Notes: generated by a model not told the origin, from the letters alone. A stretch of DNA of 43,592 nucleotides from Vibrio sp. UBA2441 (GCA_002342685.1 DDQN01000103.1:1-43592), one strand, 5' to 3'; positions 33,757 through 42,335 are shown, numbered from the stretch's first letter. Made by a program: numbers and translations.

Positions 33757-35208
33757 ATGAAAGAATTAAAAGTAGATGTTGCCATTATTGGTGGTGGTAC
33801 CGCAGGACTCGGGGCATATAGAGCGGCCAAAGCGCATAGTGATAGCGTAGTTATGATTGAAGGTGGCCCATACGGCACCACGTGTGCTCGGGTTGGTTGT
33901 ATGCCCTCAAAACTATTGATTGCCGCTGCAGAGAGTGCGCATCAAATCGAAAAAGCCCCTGCATTTGGTATTCATCCTCAAGGAGAGGTCGTCATTGATG
34001 GCCGCGAAGTGATGAGCCGAATCAAAAGCGAACGTGACCGCTTTGTTGGTTTTGTATTGGAAGGCGTTGATGAGATCCCGGCTGAAGATAAAATTGCTGG
34101 CTACGCTAAGTTTATTAATGACAATACGCTTGCAGTAGACGATCACACCATTATTCAGGCGCAACGAATTGTAATCGCGACAGGGTCAAGACCCGCTTAC
34201 CCGGCTATCTGGAATGAGCTCGGTGATCGTTTGATCATCAATGATGACGTTTTTGACTGGGACGACCTGCCAAAATCCGTCGCGGTATTTGGTCCGGGCG
34301 TTATAGGCTTAGAACTGGGACAGGCACTTCACCGACTAGGGGTAGAGGTGAAACTGTTCGGACTCGGCGGACAAGTAGGCCCGCTGACTGATCAGGCGAT
34401 CATGGAATATGCAAACAAAACCTTTAGCCAAGAGTTCTATCTGGATGCTGATGTAAGAATTGAAAGCATGAAGCGAGTTGATGACAAAGTAGAGATCATG
34501 TTTATCAACAAACAAGGGGATCTAGAGACCTTTGTGACCGACTTTGTACTGGCCGCCACGGGTCGCCGCGCTAACACAGACAAACTGGATATAGAAAATA
34601 CCAACATCATTCTGGACGAGAAAGGCATTCCAAACGCCGATCATTTTACCCTGCAAACGTCAGTAGAAAGCATATTTATTGCCGGAGACGCAAGCAACCA
34701 GATTCCTCTGCTGCATGAAGCTGCCGATCAAGGTCGTATCGCCGGGGATAACGCCGGACGTTTTCCAGATATTCGCGCCGGGCATCGCCGTTCATCCATC
34801 TCAGCGGTATTCTCCGATCCTCAAATAGCGATGGTGGGAGAGAGTTACCAACAGATAACCCAGCGATTAGGAAATTGCGGATGTTTTGAAATCGGTGAAG
34901 TCTCGTTTGAAAGTCAGGGACGTTCTCGGGTGATGCTACGTAACAAAGGGCTTTTGCATGTATACGGTGAACAAGGTACTGGTAAGTTCTTAGGTGCAGA
35001 AATGATTGGCCCTAACGCGGAACATTTGGCTCATTTACTGGCATGGGCTCACCAAAACCAGATGACCATCTCTGAAATGCTGGATATGCCTTTCTATCAT
35101 CCAGTAATTGAAGAAGGTATCCGTACCGCGCTACGCGACCTGAATGCAAAACTTCACTTAGGCCCTGAGATGATCAAACACTGTCTGGACTGTGGCCCAG
35201 GCTGTTAA
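33757..35208 (+). CDS. Dihydrolipoamide dehydrogenase-like flavoprotein disulphide reductase
   Basis: 483 aa of the class I pyridine nucleotide-disulphide oxidoreductase family: FAD-binding IIGGGTAGLGAYRAA, redox-active Cys pair in TTCARVGCMPSK (Cys43 and Cys48), NAD(P) site FGPGVIGLELGQ, second FAD motif FIAGDASN, and a C-terminal dimer region with YHPVIEEGIRTALRD where the catalytic His-Glu pair is expected. It is not the Lpd of the pyruvate dehydrogenase operon: no acyltransferase genes are near. The protein ends in three extra cysteines (476, 479, 483; CLDCGPGC), which may be a second redox or metal site. Its place after the peroxiredoxin fusion suggests a role in peroxide or thiol stress; the substrate is unknown. 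Confidence 0.85.
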   Translation: MKELKVDVAIIGGGTAGLGAYRAAKAHSDSVVMIEGGPYGTTCARVGCMPSKLLIAAAESAHQIEKAPAFGIHPQGEVVIDGREVMSRIKSERDRFVGFVLEGVDEIPAEDKIAGYAKFINDNTLAVDDHTIIQAQRIVIATGSRPAYPAIWNELGDRLIINDDVFDWDDLPKSVAVFGPGVIGLELGQALHRLGVEVKLFGLGGQVGPLTDQAIMEYANKTFSQEFYLDADVRIESMKRVDDKVEIMFINKQGDLETFVTDFVLAATGRRANTDKLDIENTNIILDEKGIPNADHFTLQTSVESIFIAGDASNQIPLLHEAADQGRIAGDNAGRFPDIRAGHRRSSISAVFSDPQIAMVGESYQQITQRLGNCGCFEIGEVSFESQGRSRVMLRNKGLLHVYGEQGTGKFLGAEMIGPNAEHLAHLLAWAHQNQMTISEMLDMPFYHPVIEEGIRTALRDLNAKLHLGPEMIKHCLDCGPGC

Positions 35209-35210
35209 TA

Positions 35211-35605
35211 GACATAATTCATCATTGAGTGAGTGAGGTATACCCATCGTCACCCAAGGGAGAGGTATACACTCACCGTCACTCCAGAAGTGAGTCATAC
35301 CCCCACCGTCATTCCAGAAGCGAGGGACGAGCTATCTGGAATCTAAATGCCAACAAAAAACCAGATTCTGAACACCCTCGTACCTCAGGTTTCAGAATGA
35401 CGTGATGGGTACTGAATACCTTCGTGCCTCAGGTTTCAGAATGACGATATTTGATGCGTCATCCTTGAAGTGAGTCATACCCACACCGTCATTCCAGAAG
35501 TGAGGTACGAGCTATCTGGAATCTAAATACCAACAAAAAACCAGATTCTGAATACCTTCGTGCCTCAGGTTTCAGAATGACGATGTTTGATGCGTCATTC
35601 TGAAT
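35211..35605. repeat. Composite hairpin-repeat array, 180-bp period, upstream of the MATE gene
   Basis: Two units. Each has a forward family B hairpin (35311-35342; 35491-35522) followed by a reverse family A hairpin (35365-35398; 35545-35578), joined by a short A-rich spacer. An additional reverse A copy lies at 35410-35442. Degenerate half copies fill 35220-35310 and 35460-35490. The array has the opposite orientation to that at 31441-31882. The 490-bp gap (35209-35698) shows no gene; the MATE promoter must lie in its last 90 bp. Confidence 0.9.
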
Positions 35606-35698
35606 TCTGGTCACCATTACCATTCGCATCTTGAAGTAGTTTGAGTATATAAAAAAAGCAGGTATCCTAAGCAACCAGATAAAAAAGAAACCGACTAG

Positions 35699-37057
35699 AT
35701 GCAAGATAAACACGGCTTATTAACCGGCCATATTCCACAAGTATTACGCAACATGACCATTCCTATGGTATTCGGCATGGTTGCGATTCTTATGTTTAAT
35801 CTTGTCGATACCTTTTTTGTCTCACTGCTTGGCACCGATGCACTTGCCGCTATCAGCTTTACCTTTCCGGTCACTTATGCGGTGAACTGTATCACCATGG
35901 GTATTGGCATAGGGCTATCAACCTGTCTCGCACGCCTATTAGGTCAAGGGCATACCCAACATGCTGCTCACTTTACTACCCATGGGTTATTACTCGCTAT
36001 TCTGTTAATCACTCTGGCTTCTTTGGTCGGCCTGTACACTATTGAGCCTTTATTTCAGTTTTTGGGCGCGGAACCATCCCTTATACCATTGATTAATGAC
36101 TACATGTTTATCTGGTATTTCACCATTCCCTTGCTTGTTATACCGATGGCAGGAAACAGCGCAATTCGCGCAACCGGAGATACCAAAACACCAGCAAAAA
36201 TAATGATGCTGGCTGGCGTGATAAACGGTGCACTAGACCCGTTATTGATTTTTGGTCTAGGCCCATTTCCTGAGTTAGGTATAAAAGGAGCCGCCATCGC
36301 CAGTGGTATAAGCTGGCTTGCTGCTCTGTGTTGCTCTTTGTATTTACTGATTAACAGAGAAAAACTGCTCAATTGGCCAAACATAAACTCTCTACTCGCT
36401 GACTGGAAACAGGTATTAAAAATAGGCATGCCAGCTGGATTCTCCAACGCGATGAACCCTTTATCTGGTGCTATTTTAATGATGATATTAGCTGCACATG
36501 GTACAGCGGCGGTTGCCGCCTACGGTGCAGCATTGCGCATTGAATCTTTATTACTCTTAGTCATCATGTCGTTAACCTCGGCACTAACTCCGTTTATGGC
36601 GCAAAATTTAGGTGCCGAAAATCCAGAGCGCAGTTTCAAAGCGCTATTTTTATCGATGCGGTTTTCCGTGGTTTTCCAGCTCATCATCTTTGTCATGATG
36701 GTACCGTTAAGCATTCCCCTCGCCGCCCTGTTTGGCAGGGAACAATCGGTCAATGACCTCATTTGGCTCTACCTGGTTATCGTCCCGTTTAGCTATGGTT
36801 TCCAAGGGATCATTATGCTACTGGTGAGTAGCCTGAATGCCATGCATAAGCCATTGACCGCTTTCTATTGGAACTTCATGCGCCTGTTTATTTACACGCT
36901 TCCTGTCGCTTGGTTAGGCAGTTGGCTTTACGGAGTTGAAGGCTTATTTATCGGTATTACCGTCGGTAATGTTGTAGGCGGGGTGTTGGGCTACTTATAC
37001 GCGCTGAAGCTAAGAAAGGAAGCGTTAATGATGGACGGAGTGTCATTCCAGAAGTGA
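35699..37057 (+). CDS. MATE family multidrug/sodium or proton antiporter
   Basis: A polytopic inner-membrane efflux protein (452 aa) with about 12 hydrophobic segments in two similar halves, the first beginning IPMVFGMVAILMFNLVDTFFVSLLGTDALAAISFTFP, which carries the family's MATE signature. The substrate cannot be told from sequence. The Shine-Dalgarno is weak (GAC/ACTAG region). The last codons (GVSFQK and the TGA) come from a family B repeat half copy, so the natural C-terminus has been replaced or extended by repeat insertion. A full B hairpin follows at 37075. Confidence 0.9.
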   Translation: MQDKHGLLTGHIPQVLRNMTIPMVFGMVAILMFNLVDTFFVSLLGTDALAAISFTFPVTYAVNCITMGIGIGLSTCLARLLGQGHTQHAAHFTTHGLLLAILLITLASLVGLYTIEPLFQFLGAEPSLIPLINDYMFIWYFTIPLLVIPMAGNSAIRATGDTKTPAKIMMLAGVINGALDPLLIFGLGPFPELGIKGAAIASGISWLAALCCSLYLLINREKLLNWPNINSLLADWKQVLKIGMPAGFSNAMNPLSGAILMMILAAHGTAAVAAYGAALRIESLLLLVIMSLTSALTPFMAQNLGAENPERSFKALFLSMRFSVVFQLIIFVMMVPLSIPLAALFGREQSVNDLIWLYLVIVPFSYGFQGIIMLLVSSLNAMHKPLTAFYWNFMRLFIYTLPVAWLGSWLYGVEGLFIGITVGNVVGGVLGYLYALKLRKEALMMDGVSFQK

Positions 37058-37074
37058 GGACATTATACACCGTC

Positions 37075-37106
37075 ATTCCAGAAGCGAGGCACGAGCTATC
37101 TGGAAT
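37075..37106 (+). repeat. REP-like hairpin, family B
   Basis: Arms ATTCCAGA/TCTGGAAT, inner stem AGC/GCT, loop GAGGCACGA, and one unpaired A before the 3' arm. It lies in the convergent gap between the MATE gene and cysE and may end both transcripts. A half copy precedes it inside the MATE coding end. Confidence 0.85.
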
Positions 37107-37133
37107 CTAGCTAGTGCCCCTCAGAATAAAATG

Positions 37134-37955
37134 TTAAATACCGCCGCCATCGATATAGGCGTTTGATTTACCATTAAATGCCTGGTCCATATCTTCAGAA
37201 GGTTTATCGGTGGTAGGTCGGCCGACTATTTTAGCTGGTACACCAGCTACGGTCGTATGTTCAGGCACAGCCTGAAGAACCACAGAGCCAGAGCCAATTT
37301 TAGCGCCTACACCCACTTCAATATTGCCCAGTATCTTCGAGCCGGCACCGATCATAACGCCTTCGCGGATCTTAGGGTGTCGATCGCCACACTCTTTACC
37401 GGTACCACCCAATGTCACGTTTTGCAGAATAGAAACATCGTCTTCCACTACGGCGGTTTCACCAATAACAATGCCGGTAGCGTGATCGAGCATGATCCCT
37501 TTACCTATTTTAGCCGCTGGGTGCGCATCAACCTGACAAGCCACAGAAAGCTGATTTTGCAGGTAAGTTGCCAGAGCAAATCGGCCTTGTTTCCATAGAT
37601 AATTCGCCACACGATAACCCTGTAAAGCATGATAGCCTTTTAGATAAAGCAATGGCGTCGAATACAGTGCAACAGCCGGGTCACGATTTACTGTGGCGCA
37701 AATATCGCAAGCCGCAGAGATAGTGATCTCAGGGTCGGCAGCAAACGCTTCTTCTACCACTTCTCGAACCGCCATTGCAGGCATAGAGGCCGTTTTTAGC
37801 TTATTAGCCAGAATATAACTCAGTGAAGCACCGAGGCTATCATGGTTAATAATGGTGGCATGGTAAAAACTTGCCAGCATCGGCTCTTGCACAGACTGTT
37901 CTCTCGCTTCCTGAACAATCGTCTGCCAAACATTACAGGGTTTACAATGTTTCAT
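37134..37955 (-). CDS. cysE: Serine O-acetyltransferase
   Basis: Acetylates serine with acetyl-CoA, the committed step to cysteine (273 aa). The N-terminal helical domain is followed by a left-handed beta-helix of hexapeptide repeats (about 145-230, KIGKGIMLDHATGIVIGETAVV), which contains the catalytic DHATG His. The C-terminal tail ends in Ile (YIDGGGI), the feature that binds cysteine synthase and takes part in feedback inhibition. It is the last gene of secB-gpsA-cysE. AAGG precedes the ATG. Confidence 0.96.
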   Translation of the reverse strand: MKHCKPCNVWQTIVQEAREQSVQEPMLASFYHATIINHDSLGASLSYILANKLKTASMPAMAVREVVEEAFAADPEITISAACDICATVNRDPAVALYSTPLLYLKGYHALQGYRVANYLWKQGRFALATYLQNQLSVACQVDAHPAAKIGKGIMLDHATGIVIGETAVVEDDVSILQNVTLGGTGKECGDRHPKIREGVMIGAGSKILGNIEVGVGAKIGSGSVVLQAVPEHTTVAGVPAKIVGRPTTDKPSEDMDQAFNGKSNAYIDGGGI

Positions 37956-37975
37956 TAAATCAAACCTTATCTGAT

Positions 37976-37992
37976 TTGGGGTCTGACCCCAA
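37976..37992. repeat. GGGGTCAG palindromic element, copy 3
   Basis: TTGGGGTC and GACCCCAA flank a single central T in the 45-bp gap between gpsA and cysE. The stem has no loop, so as RNA it would have to open at the centre; as DNA it is a near-perfect palindrome. Confidence 0.7.
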
Positions 37993-38000
37993 TTAAGGGA

Positions 38001-39029
38001 TCAGCCTTCTGCTTTTTTATCTCGAGCCAACAAATCTTGCGCAGCAAGACGGGCATCCTTTCCTTGATACAGTACTTGATAGATTTGGTCAACTATTGGC
38101 ATTTCAACCCCCATGCGGGCAGCTAATAGCCAAACTTCTTTGGTATTACGATAACCTTCAACCACCTGACCAATCTCTTGTTGAGCAGTATCCACGTCTT
38201 TACCCTGCCCCAAAGCAAGACCAAAGCGACGATTTCGGGATTGATTGTCCGTACAGGTTAGTACTAAGTCACCTAAACCAGCCATACCCATGAAAGTTTC
38301 TTGTTGCGCACCAAGGGCAGCCCCTAAACGAGTCATCTCAGCCAGACCACGGGTAATTAAAGCCGTTCTGGCGTTAGCACCAAAACCAATGCCATCAGAC
38401 ATTCCTGCACCAATCGCAATCACATTTTTCACTGCGCCACCCAGTTGCATTCCGGTGAAGTCACTATTGGCATAAACACGGAAGGTTTTGCTGCAGTGAA
38501 TTTTGTCCTGCAGATCTTGTACAAACTGAGCATCTGGCGAAGCTACAGAAATCGCCGTCGGCATCCCGTTTGCAAGCTCTTTCGCAAAAGTAGGGCCCGA
38601 AATGACAGCCAATGAATGATCTTGACCAATAACCTCGTGAGCAACATCTTTTAATAGTCGGCCTGTTTCCGGCTCCAACCCTTTGGTCGCCCAGCAAATT
38701 CGTGTCTCTTTTTTCAGATAAGGCTGAAGGCTTTTAAGTACGATGCCAAATACATGACTAGGAACAACAACCAATAAGTCCCGGCAAGCCTGAACGGCTT
38801 TTTCTAAGTCAGATTCAACAATCAGACTTTCTGGAAAATCGATTCCCGGTAAAAACTCTTGGTTAGCGCGATCCGCCTGCAAACGCTGCATATGGTCTTC
38901 TTCATGACCCCACAAGACGATGTTCGCACCGTTGCGAGATAAGGCGATAGCCAAAGAGGTTCCATAAGAGCCCGCACCAATAACCGTCATTGCGATCTCT
39001 TTTCCATAGGCGTTGTCTATGCTCGTCAT
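38001..39029 (-). CDS. gpsA: Glycerol-3-phosphate dehydrogenase [NAD(P)+]
   Basis: Reduces dihydroxyacetone phosphate to sn-glycerol 3-phosphate for phospholipid synthesis (342 aa). The dinucleotide-binding motif is TVIGAGSYGTSLAIALSRNG; GLEPETGRLL, SGPTFAKEL and the catalytic Lys in GGAVKNVIAIGAG follow, with RGLAEMTRLG. The frame is open to 39140, but AGGA seven bases before the ATG at 39029 and the family N-terminus (MTVIGAG preceded by a short tail) support the shorter form. It is in the order secB-gpsA-cysE, as in E. coli. Confidence 0.95.
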   Translation of the reverse strand: MTSIDNAYGKEIAMTVIGAGSYGTSLAIALSRNGANIVLWGHEEDHMQRLQADRANQEFLPGIDFPESLIVESDLEKAVQACRDLLVVVPSHVFGIVLKSLQPYLKKETRICWATKGLEPETGRLLKDVAHEVIGQDHSLAVISGPTFAKELANGMPTAISVASPDAQFVQDLQDKIHCSKTFRVYANSDFTGMQLGGAVKNVIAIGAGMSDGIGFGANARTALITRGLAEMTRLGAALGAQQETFMGMAGLGDLVLTCTDNQSRNRRFGLALGQGKDVDTAQQEIGQVVEGYRNTKEVWLLAARMGVEMPIVDQIYQVLYQGKDARLAAQDLLARDKKAEG

Positions 39030-39202
39030 ACTCTCATCCTGCTCTGAAACAAATCTGAAAAAGTCTTTTCTTTGTCGCGCTTTTTCAGATCGATATAAAT
39101 AAAAAATGCACATTGCTTCAAGCTCTGTGCATCTAATCAATGGTTCAAGTTATCTCAGCTATTTAATAGTAAAACCAAACAGGCGATAAATCTAAATTCG
39201 TC

Positions 39203-39227
39203 ATTCCTAAATTGAGGTATATGGAAT
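39203..39227. repeat. Degenerate REP-like hairpin between secB and gpsA
   Basis: ATTCC/GGAAT arms around AATTGAGGTATAT, preceded by CGTC and followed by GACG. It keeps the GAGGTA core and the outer signature of family B, but the arms are eroded. Confidence 0.6.
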
Positions 39228-39279
39228 GACGATACTTTATCAATGGTCTTAAATACTAAAGGCCGTTATGTTAACTGAA

Positions 39280-39750
39280 TTACGCGTCAGCTTGTTGTTC
39301 TTCTTGCTGCGCTTGGTTTTGAAGGTAGTTCATGAACAAAGCATCAAAGTTAACTGGTGCTAGGTTAAGTTGTGGGAACGTACCTTTAACCACTAGGCTT
39401 GAAATAGTTTCACGAGCATATGGGAATAGGATGTTTGGACAGAACGCACCAAGACAATGAGCAAGCTGACCTGCTTCCATTTGCTCAGCAGTGAAGATAC
39501 CACCTTGCTGAACTTCACAAAGGAATGCATTCTCTTCTTCATTCTTAACCGTTACTGTTAAACGAAGAACCACTTCATATACACCTTCACCAAGCTCACG
39601 GCTTTGAGTGTCAAGATCAAGCTTAACATCTGGGTTCCAATCTTTTTGGAACATATCTGGTGAGTTAGGTGCTTCAAATGAAACATCTTTTAGAAATACA
39701 CGTTGAATTGTAAAGTTTTGTTGGTTTTCTTGAGGTGCTGCTTCAGCCAT
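39280..39750 (-). CDS. secB: Protein-export chaperone SecB
   Basis: A tetrameric cytoplasmic chaperone (156 aa) that keeps presecretory proteins unfolded and passes them to SecA. Typical segments: FTIQRVFLKDVSFEAPNSP at the start, the acidic TVTVKNEEENAFLCEVQQGGIF, and CPNILFPYARETISSLV. The usual Gln-rich acidic tail is present. Shine-Dalgarno AAGGA. A 16-bp perfect palindrome lies upstream of the ATG. Confidence 0.97.
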   Translation of the reverse strand: MAEAAPQENQQNFTIQRVFLKDVSFEAPNSPDMFQKDWNPDVKLDLDTQSRELGEGVYEVVLRLTVTVKNEEENAFLCEVQQGGIFTAEQMEAGQLAHCLGAFCPNILFPYARETISSLVVKGTFPQLNLAPVNFDALFMNYLQNQAQQEEQQADA

Positions 39751-39783
39751 TTTGTTTTCCTTAATTCTAAAATCTTTGTTTTT

Positions 39784-39799
39784 ATCTCAGCGCTGAGAT
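39784..39799. promoter_or_regulatory. 16-bp perfect palindrome in the secB leader region
   Basis: ATCTCAGCGCTGAGAT is self-complementary and lies 33 bp before the secB ATG, in the gap between the rhodanese gene and secB. No T-run follows on either strand, so it looks like an operator or a leader hairpin rather than a terminator. Confidence 0.5.
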
Positions 39800-39922
39800 G
39801 ATTTAAGCATTCAAAAGATGGCCAGATTAACAAGTAATGACATGCGCGAAATCACATGTCTTCACTTTTTCACATATCATCAATTCGAACGCGATAAAAA
39901 ATGTTCAGCGCGGATGAGTATT

Positions 39923-40357
39923 TTATTTTTTACCACGAACAAGTGGCATTTTCGCTTCGCTCCAAGAAACAAGACCGCCTCTCAGAACATTCACGTTTTC
40001 AAAACCCGCTTTTGCAAGTAGGTTTGCGTTCTCTTGAGCCGTCGTACCTGTCTTACATATCACTGTAATTGGGCTTGCTTTGTATTTTTCAAGGCTTGGA
40101 ACAGAGCCAGACTTGATGTCAGTTGGTAAAACGTGAACTGAGCCGGTAATGTGACCTTGCTTGAACTCATCTTTAGTTCGAATATCAACCACAGCGCCTT
40201 CTTCTTTGTTGATAAACTGAGTAAGCTCTGCTGGTGAAATTTGCTTATAAGCCGCCGTTGCTGACTTTATAAAGCTCATTATGATGGCGACAACCAGACC
40301 AGCCCAAACTAGGGCTAGGATCATGTTGTTCTGGATAAAATCTACATATTCCTGCAT
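39923..40357 (-). CDS. Membrane-anchored rhodanese-like sulphurtransferase (YibN-like)
   Basis: A 144-aa protein with an N-terminal transmembrane helix (about 12-32, MILALVWAGLVVAIIMSF) and a rhodanese domain (about 45-140). The active-site loop carries Cys (VICKTGTTA), which would bear the persulphide; AVVDIRTKDEFKQGHITGSVHV is the standard domain start. The frame extends to 40495, but the family start (MQEYVDFIQNN) is at 40357. The Shine-Dalgarno is weak. It sits between gpmI and secB as yibN does in E. coli. The sulphur substrate is not known. Confidence 0.9.
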   Translation of the reverse strand: MQEYVDFIQNNMILALVWAGLVVAIIMSFIKSATAAYKQISPAELTQFINKEEGAVVDIRTKDEFKQGHITGSVHVLPTDIKSGSVPSLEKYKASPITVICKTGTTAQENANLLAKAGFENVNVLRGGLVSWSEAKMPLVRGKK

Positions 40358-40713
40358 GTTCTGCACTCTTGCGATAATTAATAGCGATAAAATTGAAGCG
40401 TGAGTATAACCTCGTGAAGTAGAAAATTCGACAAAAGCAACCGAAATAAAGCGCTGTATCGCGATAAATCCTACCTGCATCATCAAAGTAAACACTTGTG
40501 CACTAGCTCAAACGGTCATATCTCTGACATTAATAGGTATTAGCGAATTCCATTGTTGCGAATTATTCGCAATAATAGTAAACAAGATTTGAAACTTTAT
40601 GACAGCTAGTGGCGACGATTATTTGATCTGGGGCTACAGTTTTAACTCAAAAGTGTAGTAAAGTTACGTCAGTTTCAATTTTAAATTACTTTGAATTTAA
40701 TGAGGTCATAACT
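40358..40713. promoter_or_regulatory. Divergent promoter region between the rhodanese gene and gpmI, with a 17-bp palindrome
   Basis: A 356-bp gap without a gene. The palindrome TTGCGAATTATTCGCAA (8-bp arms, central T) lies at 40556-40572, about 140 bp before gpmI and 200 bp before the rhodanese gene. A second GCGAATT occurs shortly before it, at 40542-40548. It looks like an operator for a dimeric regulator; I do not recognise which. Confidence 0.45.
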
Positions 40714-42246
40714 ATGTCTGCTAAGAAGCCAATGGCTCTAGTGATTCTTGATGGTTGGGGATACCGTGAAGATAGCGCAAGTAACGCAATCAATAATGCT
40801 AACACACCGGTAATGGATGCGCTTTTTGCCAATCAACCAAACACTCTAATTTCAGCATCAGGTCTGGATGTGGGTTTACCAGATGGTCAAATGGGTAACT
40901 CTGAAGTTGGTCACACAAATATTGGTGCTGGACGCGTGGTATATCAAGACCTTACTCGCATTACCAAATCTGTTTCTGATGGCGATTTCTTTGAAAATGA
41001 TACTCTGACTAACGCAATGGACAAAGCCATCAAAGCAGGCAAAGCCGTTCACGTTATGGGCCTTATGTCTCCAGGTGGCGTACACAGCCATGAAGACCAC
41101 ATTTATGCTGCAGTTAAAATGGCTGCTGAACGTGGCGCTGAAAAAGTGTACTTACACTGCTTCTTAGACGGACGTGATACTCCGCCACGTAGTGCTGAAA
41201 ACTCGCTAAAACGTTTTGATGCGCTATTTGCTGAGCTTGGTAAAGGCCGTATCGCTTCTCTTGTTGGTCGTTATTATGCAATGGACCGTGATAACAACTG
41301 GGATCGCGTAGAGAAAGCTTATGACCTTCTTACTGAAGCCAAGGCAGAGTTTACTTTCGATTCAGCAGTTACCGCTCTAGAAGCCGCTTATGCTCGTGAA
41401 GAAAACGATGAGTTTGTTAAGCCAACTGAATTAAAAGCGGAAGGTCAAGAATCAGCAGCCATTGAAGATGGTGACGCGGTTATCTTTATGAACTACCGTG
41501 CTGACCGTGCTCGCGAAATCACTCGTGCATTTGTTCCTGCGTTTGAAGGCTTTGAACGTGCGACGTTCCCGGCGGTTGATTTTGTTATGCTGACTCAATA
41601 CGCGGCAGATATCCCTCTGTTATGCGCATTCCCACCAGCATCACTAGAAAATACCTATGGCGAGTGGTTATCTAAAGCCGGCAAAACTCAGCTTCGTATC
41701 TCTGAAACTGAAAAATATGCACACGTTACTTTCTTCTTCAACGGCGGTGTAGAAACAGAGTTTGCTGGCGAAGAACGCAGCTTGGTTGCTTCTCCAAAAG
41801 TAGCCACTTATGACCTTCAACCAGAAATGAGCTCTGGCGAGCTAACTGAAAAACTGGTTGCGGCAATCAAATCTGGCAAATACGACAACATTATCTGTAA
41901 CTACCCTAACCCAGACATGGTTGGCCATACTGGTGTTTATGATGCAGCAGAACAAGCTATTGAAGCCATTGATGCCTGTGTAGCTCAGGTTGTTGAGGCC
42001 ATTAAAGAAGTTGACGGCCAGCTATTAATTACTGCTGACCACGGCAACGCAGAGATGATGATTGACCCTGAGACGGGTGGCATTCACACAGCACACACTA
42101 ACCTGCCAGTTCCACTTATCTATGTGGGTAACAAGCCAATTGAGTTCAAACAAGGCGGCAAGCTTTCTGACCTTGCACCAACCATGCTTGAGCTGACAGG
42201 AATGGACATCCCAGCAGAAATGTCTGGTAACGTTCTATTTAAGTAA
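40714..42246 (+). CDS. gpmI: 2,3-bisphosphoglycerate-independent phosphoglycerate mutase
   Basis: Interconverts 3- and 2-phosphoglycerate in glycolysis using two Mn ions (510 aa). The phosphatase-like domain has metal-binding LVILDGWGYR (Asp13), the catalytic Ser63 (GNSEVGHTNIG), NYPNPDMVGHTG and TADHGNAEMM near the end. HCFLDGRDTPPRS belongs to the transferase domain. Length is the family norm. GAGG lies eight bases upstream of the ATG. It precedes envC as in E. coli. A palindromic element and a terminator-like hairpin follow. Confidence 0.97.
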   Translation: MSAKKPMALVILDGWGYREDSASNAINNANTPVMDALFANQPNTLISASGLDVGLPDGQMGNSEVGHTNIGAGRVVYQDLTRITKSVSDGDFFENDTLTNAMDKAIKAGKAVHVMGLMSPGGVHSHEDHIYAAVKMAAERGAEKVYLHCFLDGRDTPPRSAENSLKRFDALFAELGKGRIASLVGRYYAMDRDNNWDRVEKAYDLLTEAKAEFTFDSAVTALEAAYAREENDEFVKPTELKAEGQESAAIEDGDAVIFMNYRADRAREITRAFVPAFEGFERATFPAVDFVMLTQYAADIPLLCAFPPASLENTYGEWLSKAGKTQLRISETEKYAHVTFFFNGGVETEFAGEERSLVASPKVATYDLQPEMSSGELTEKLVAAIKSGKYDNIICNYPNPDMVGHTGVYDAAEQAIEAIDACVAQVVEAIKEVDGQLLITADHGNAEMMIDPETGGIHTAHTNLPVPLIYVGNKPIEFKQGGKLSDLAPTMLELTGMDIPAEMSGNVLFK

Positions 42247-42263
42247 ACGCTTAGAAACATGAG

Positions 42264-42280
42264 TTGGGGTCAGACCCCAG
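42264..42280. repeat. GGGGTCAG palindromic element, copy 4
   Basis: GGGGTCAGACCCC with flanking TT/AG lies 17 bp after the gpmI stop. It has the same core as copies 2 and 3. Confidence 0.75.
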
Positions 42281-42291
42281 TTCTGTTATTT

Positions 42292-42335
42292 AGGGCCAGA
42301 CCACAAAATTATTTTTGGGTTCTGGCCCTTTCTTA
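42292..42335 (+). terminator. Terminator-like hairpin after gpmI
   Basis: AGGGCCAGA (42292-42300) pairs with TCTGGCCCT (42321-42329), with further A/T pairs in the loop, followed by TTCTTATT. It could end the gpmI transcript or reduce read-through into envC. Confidence 0.6.
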
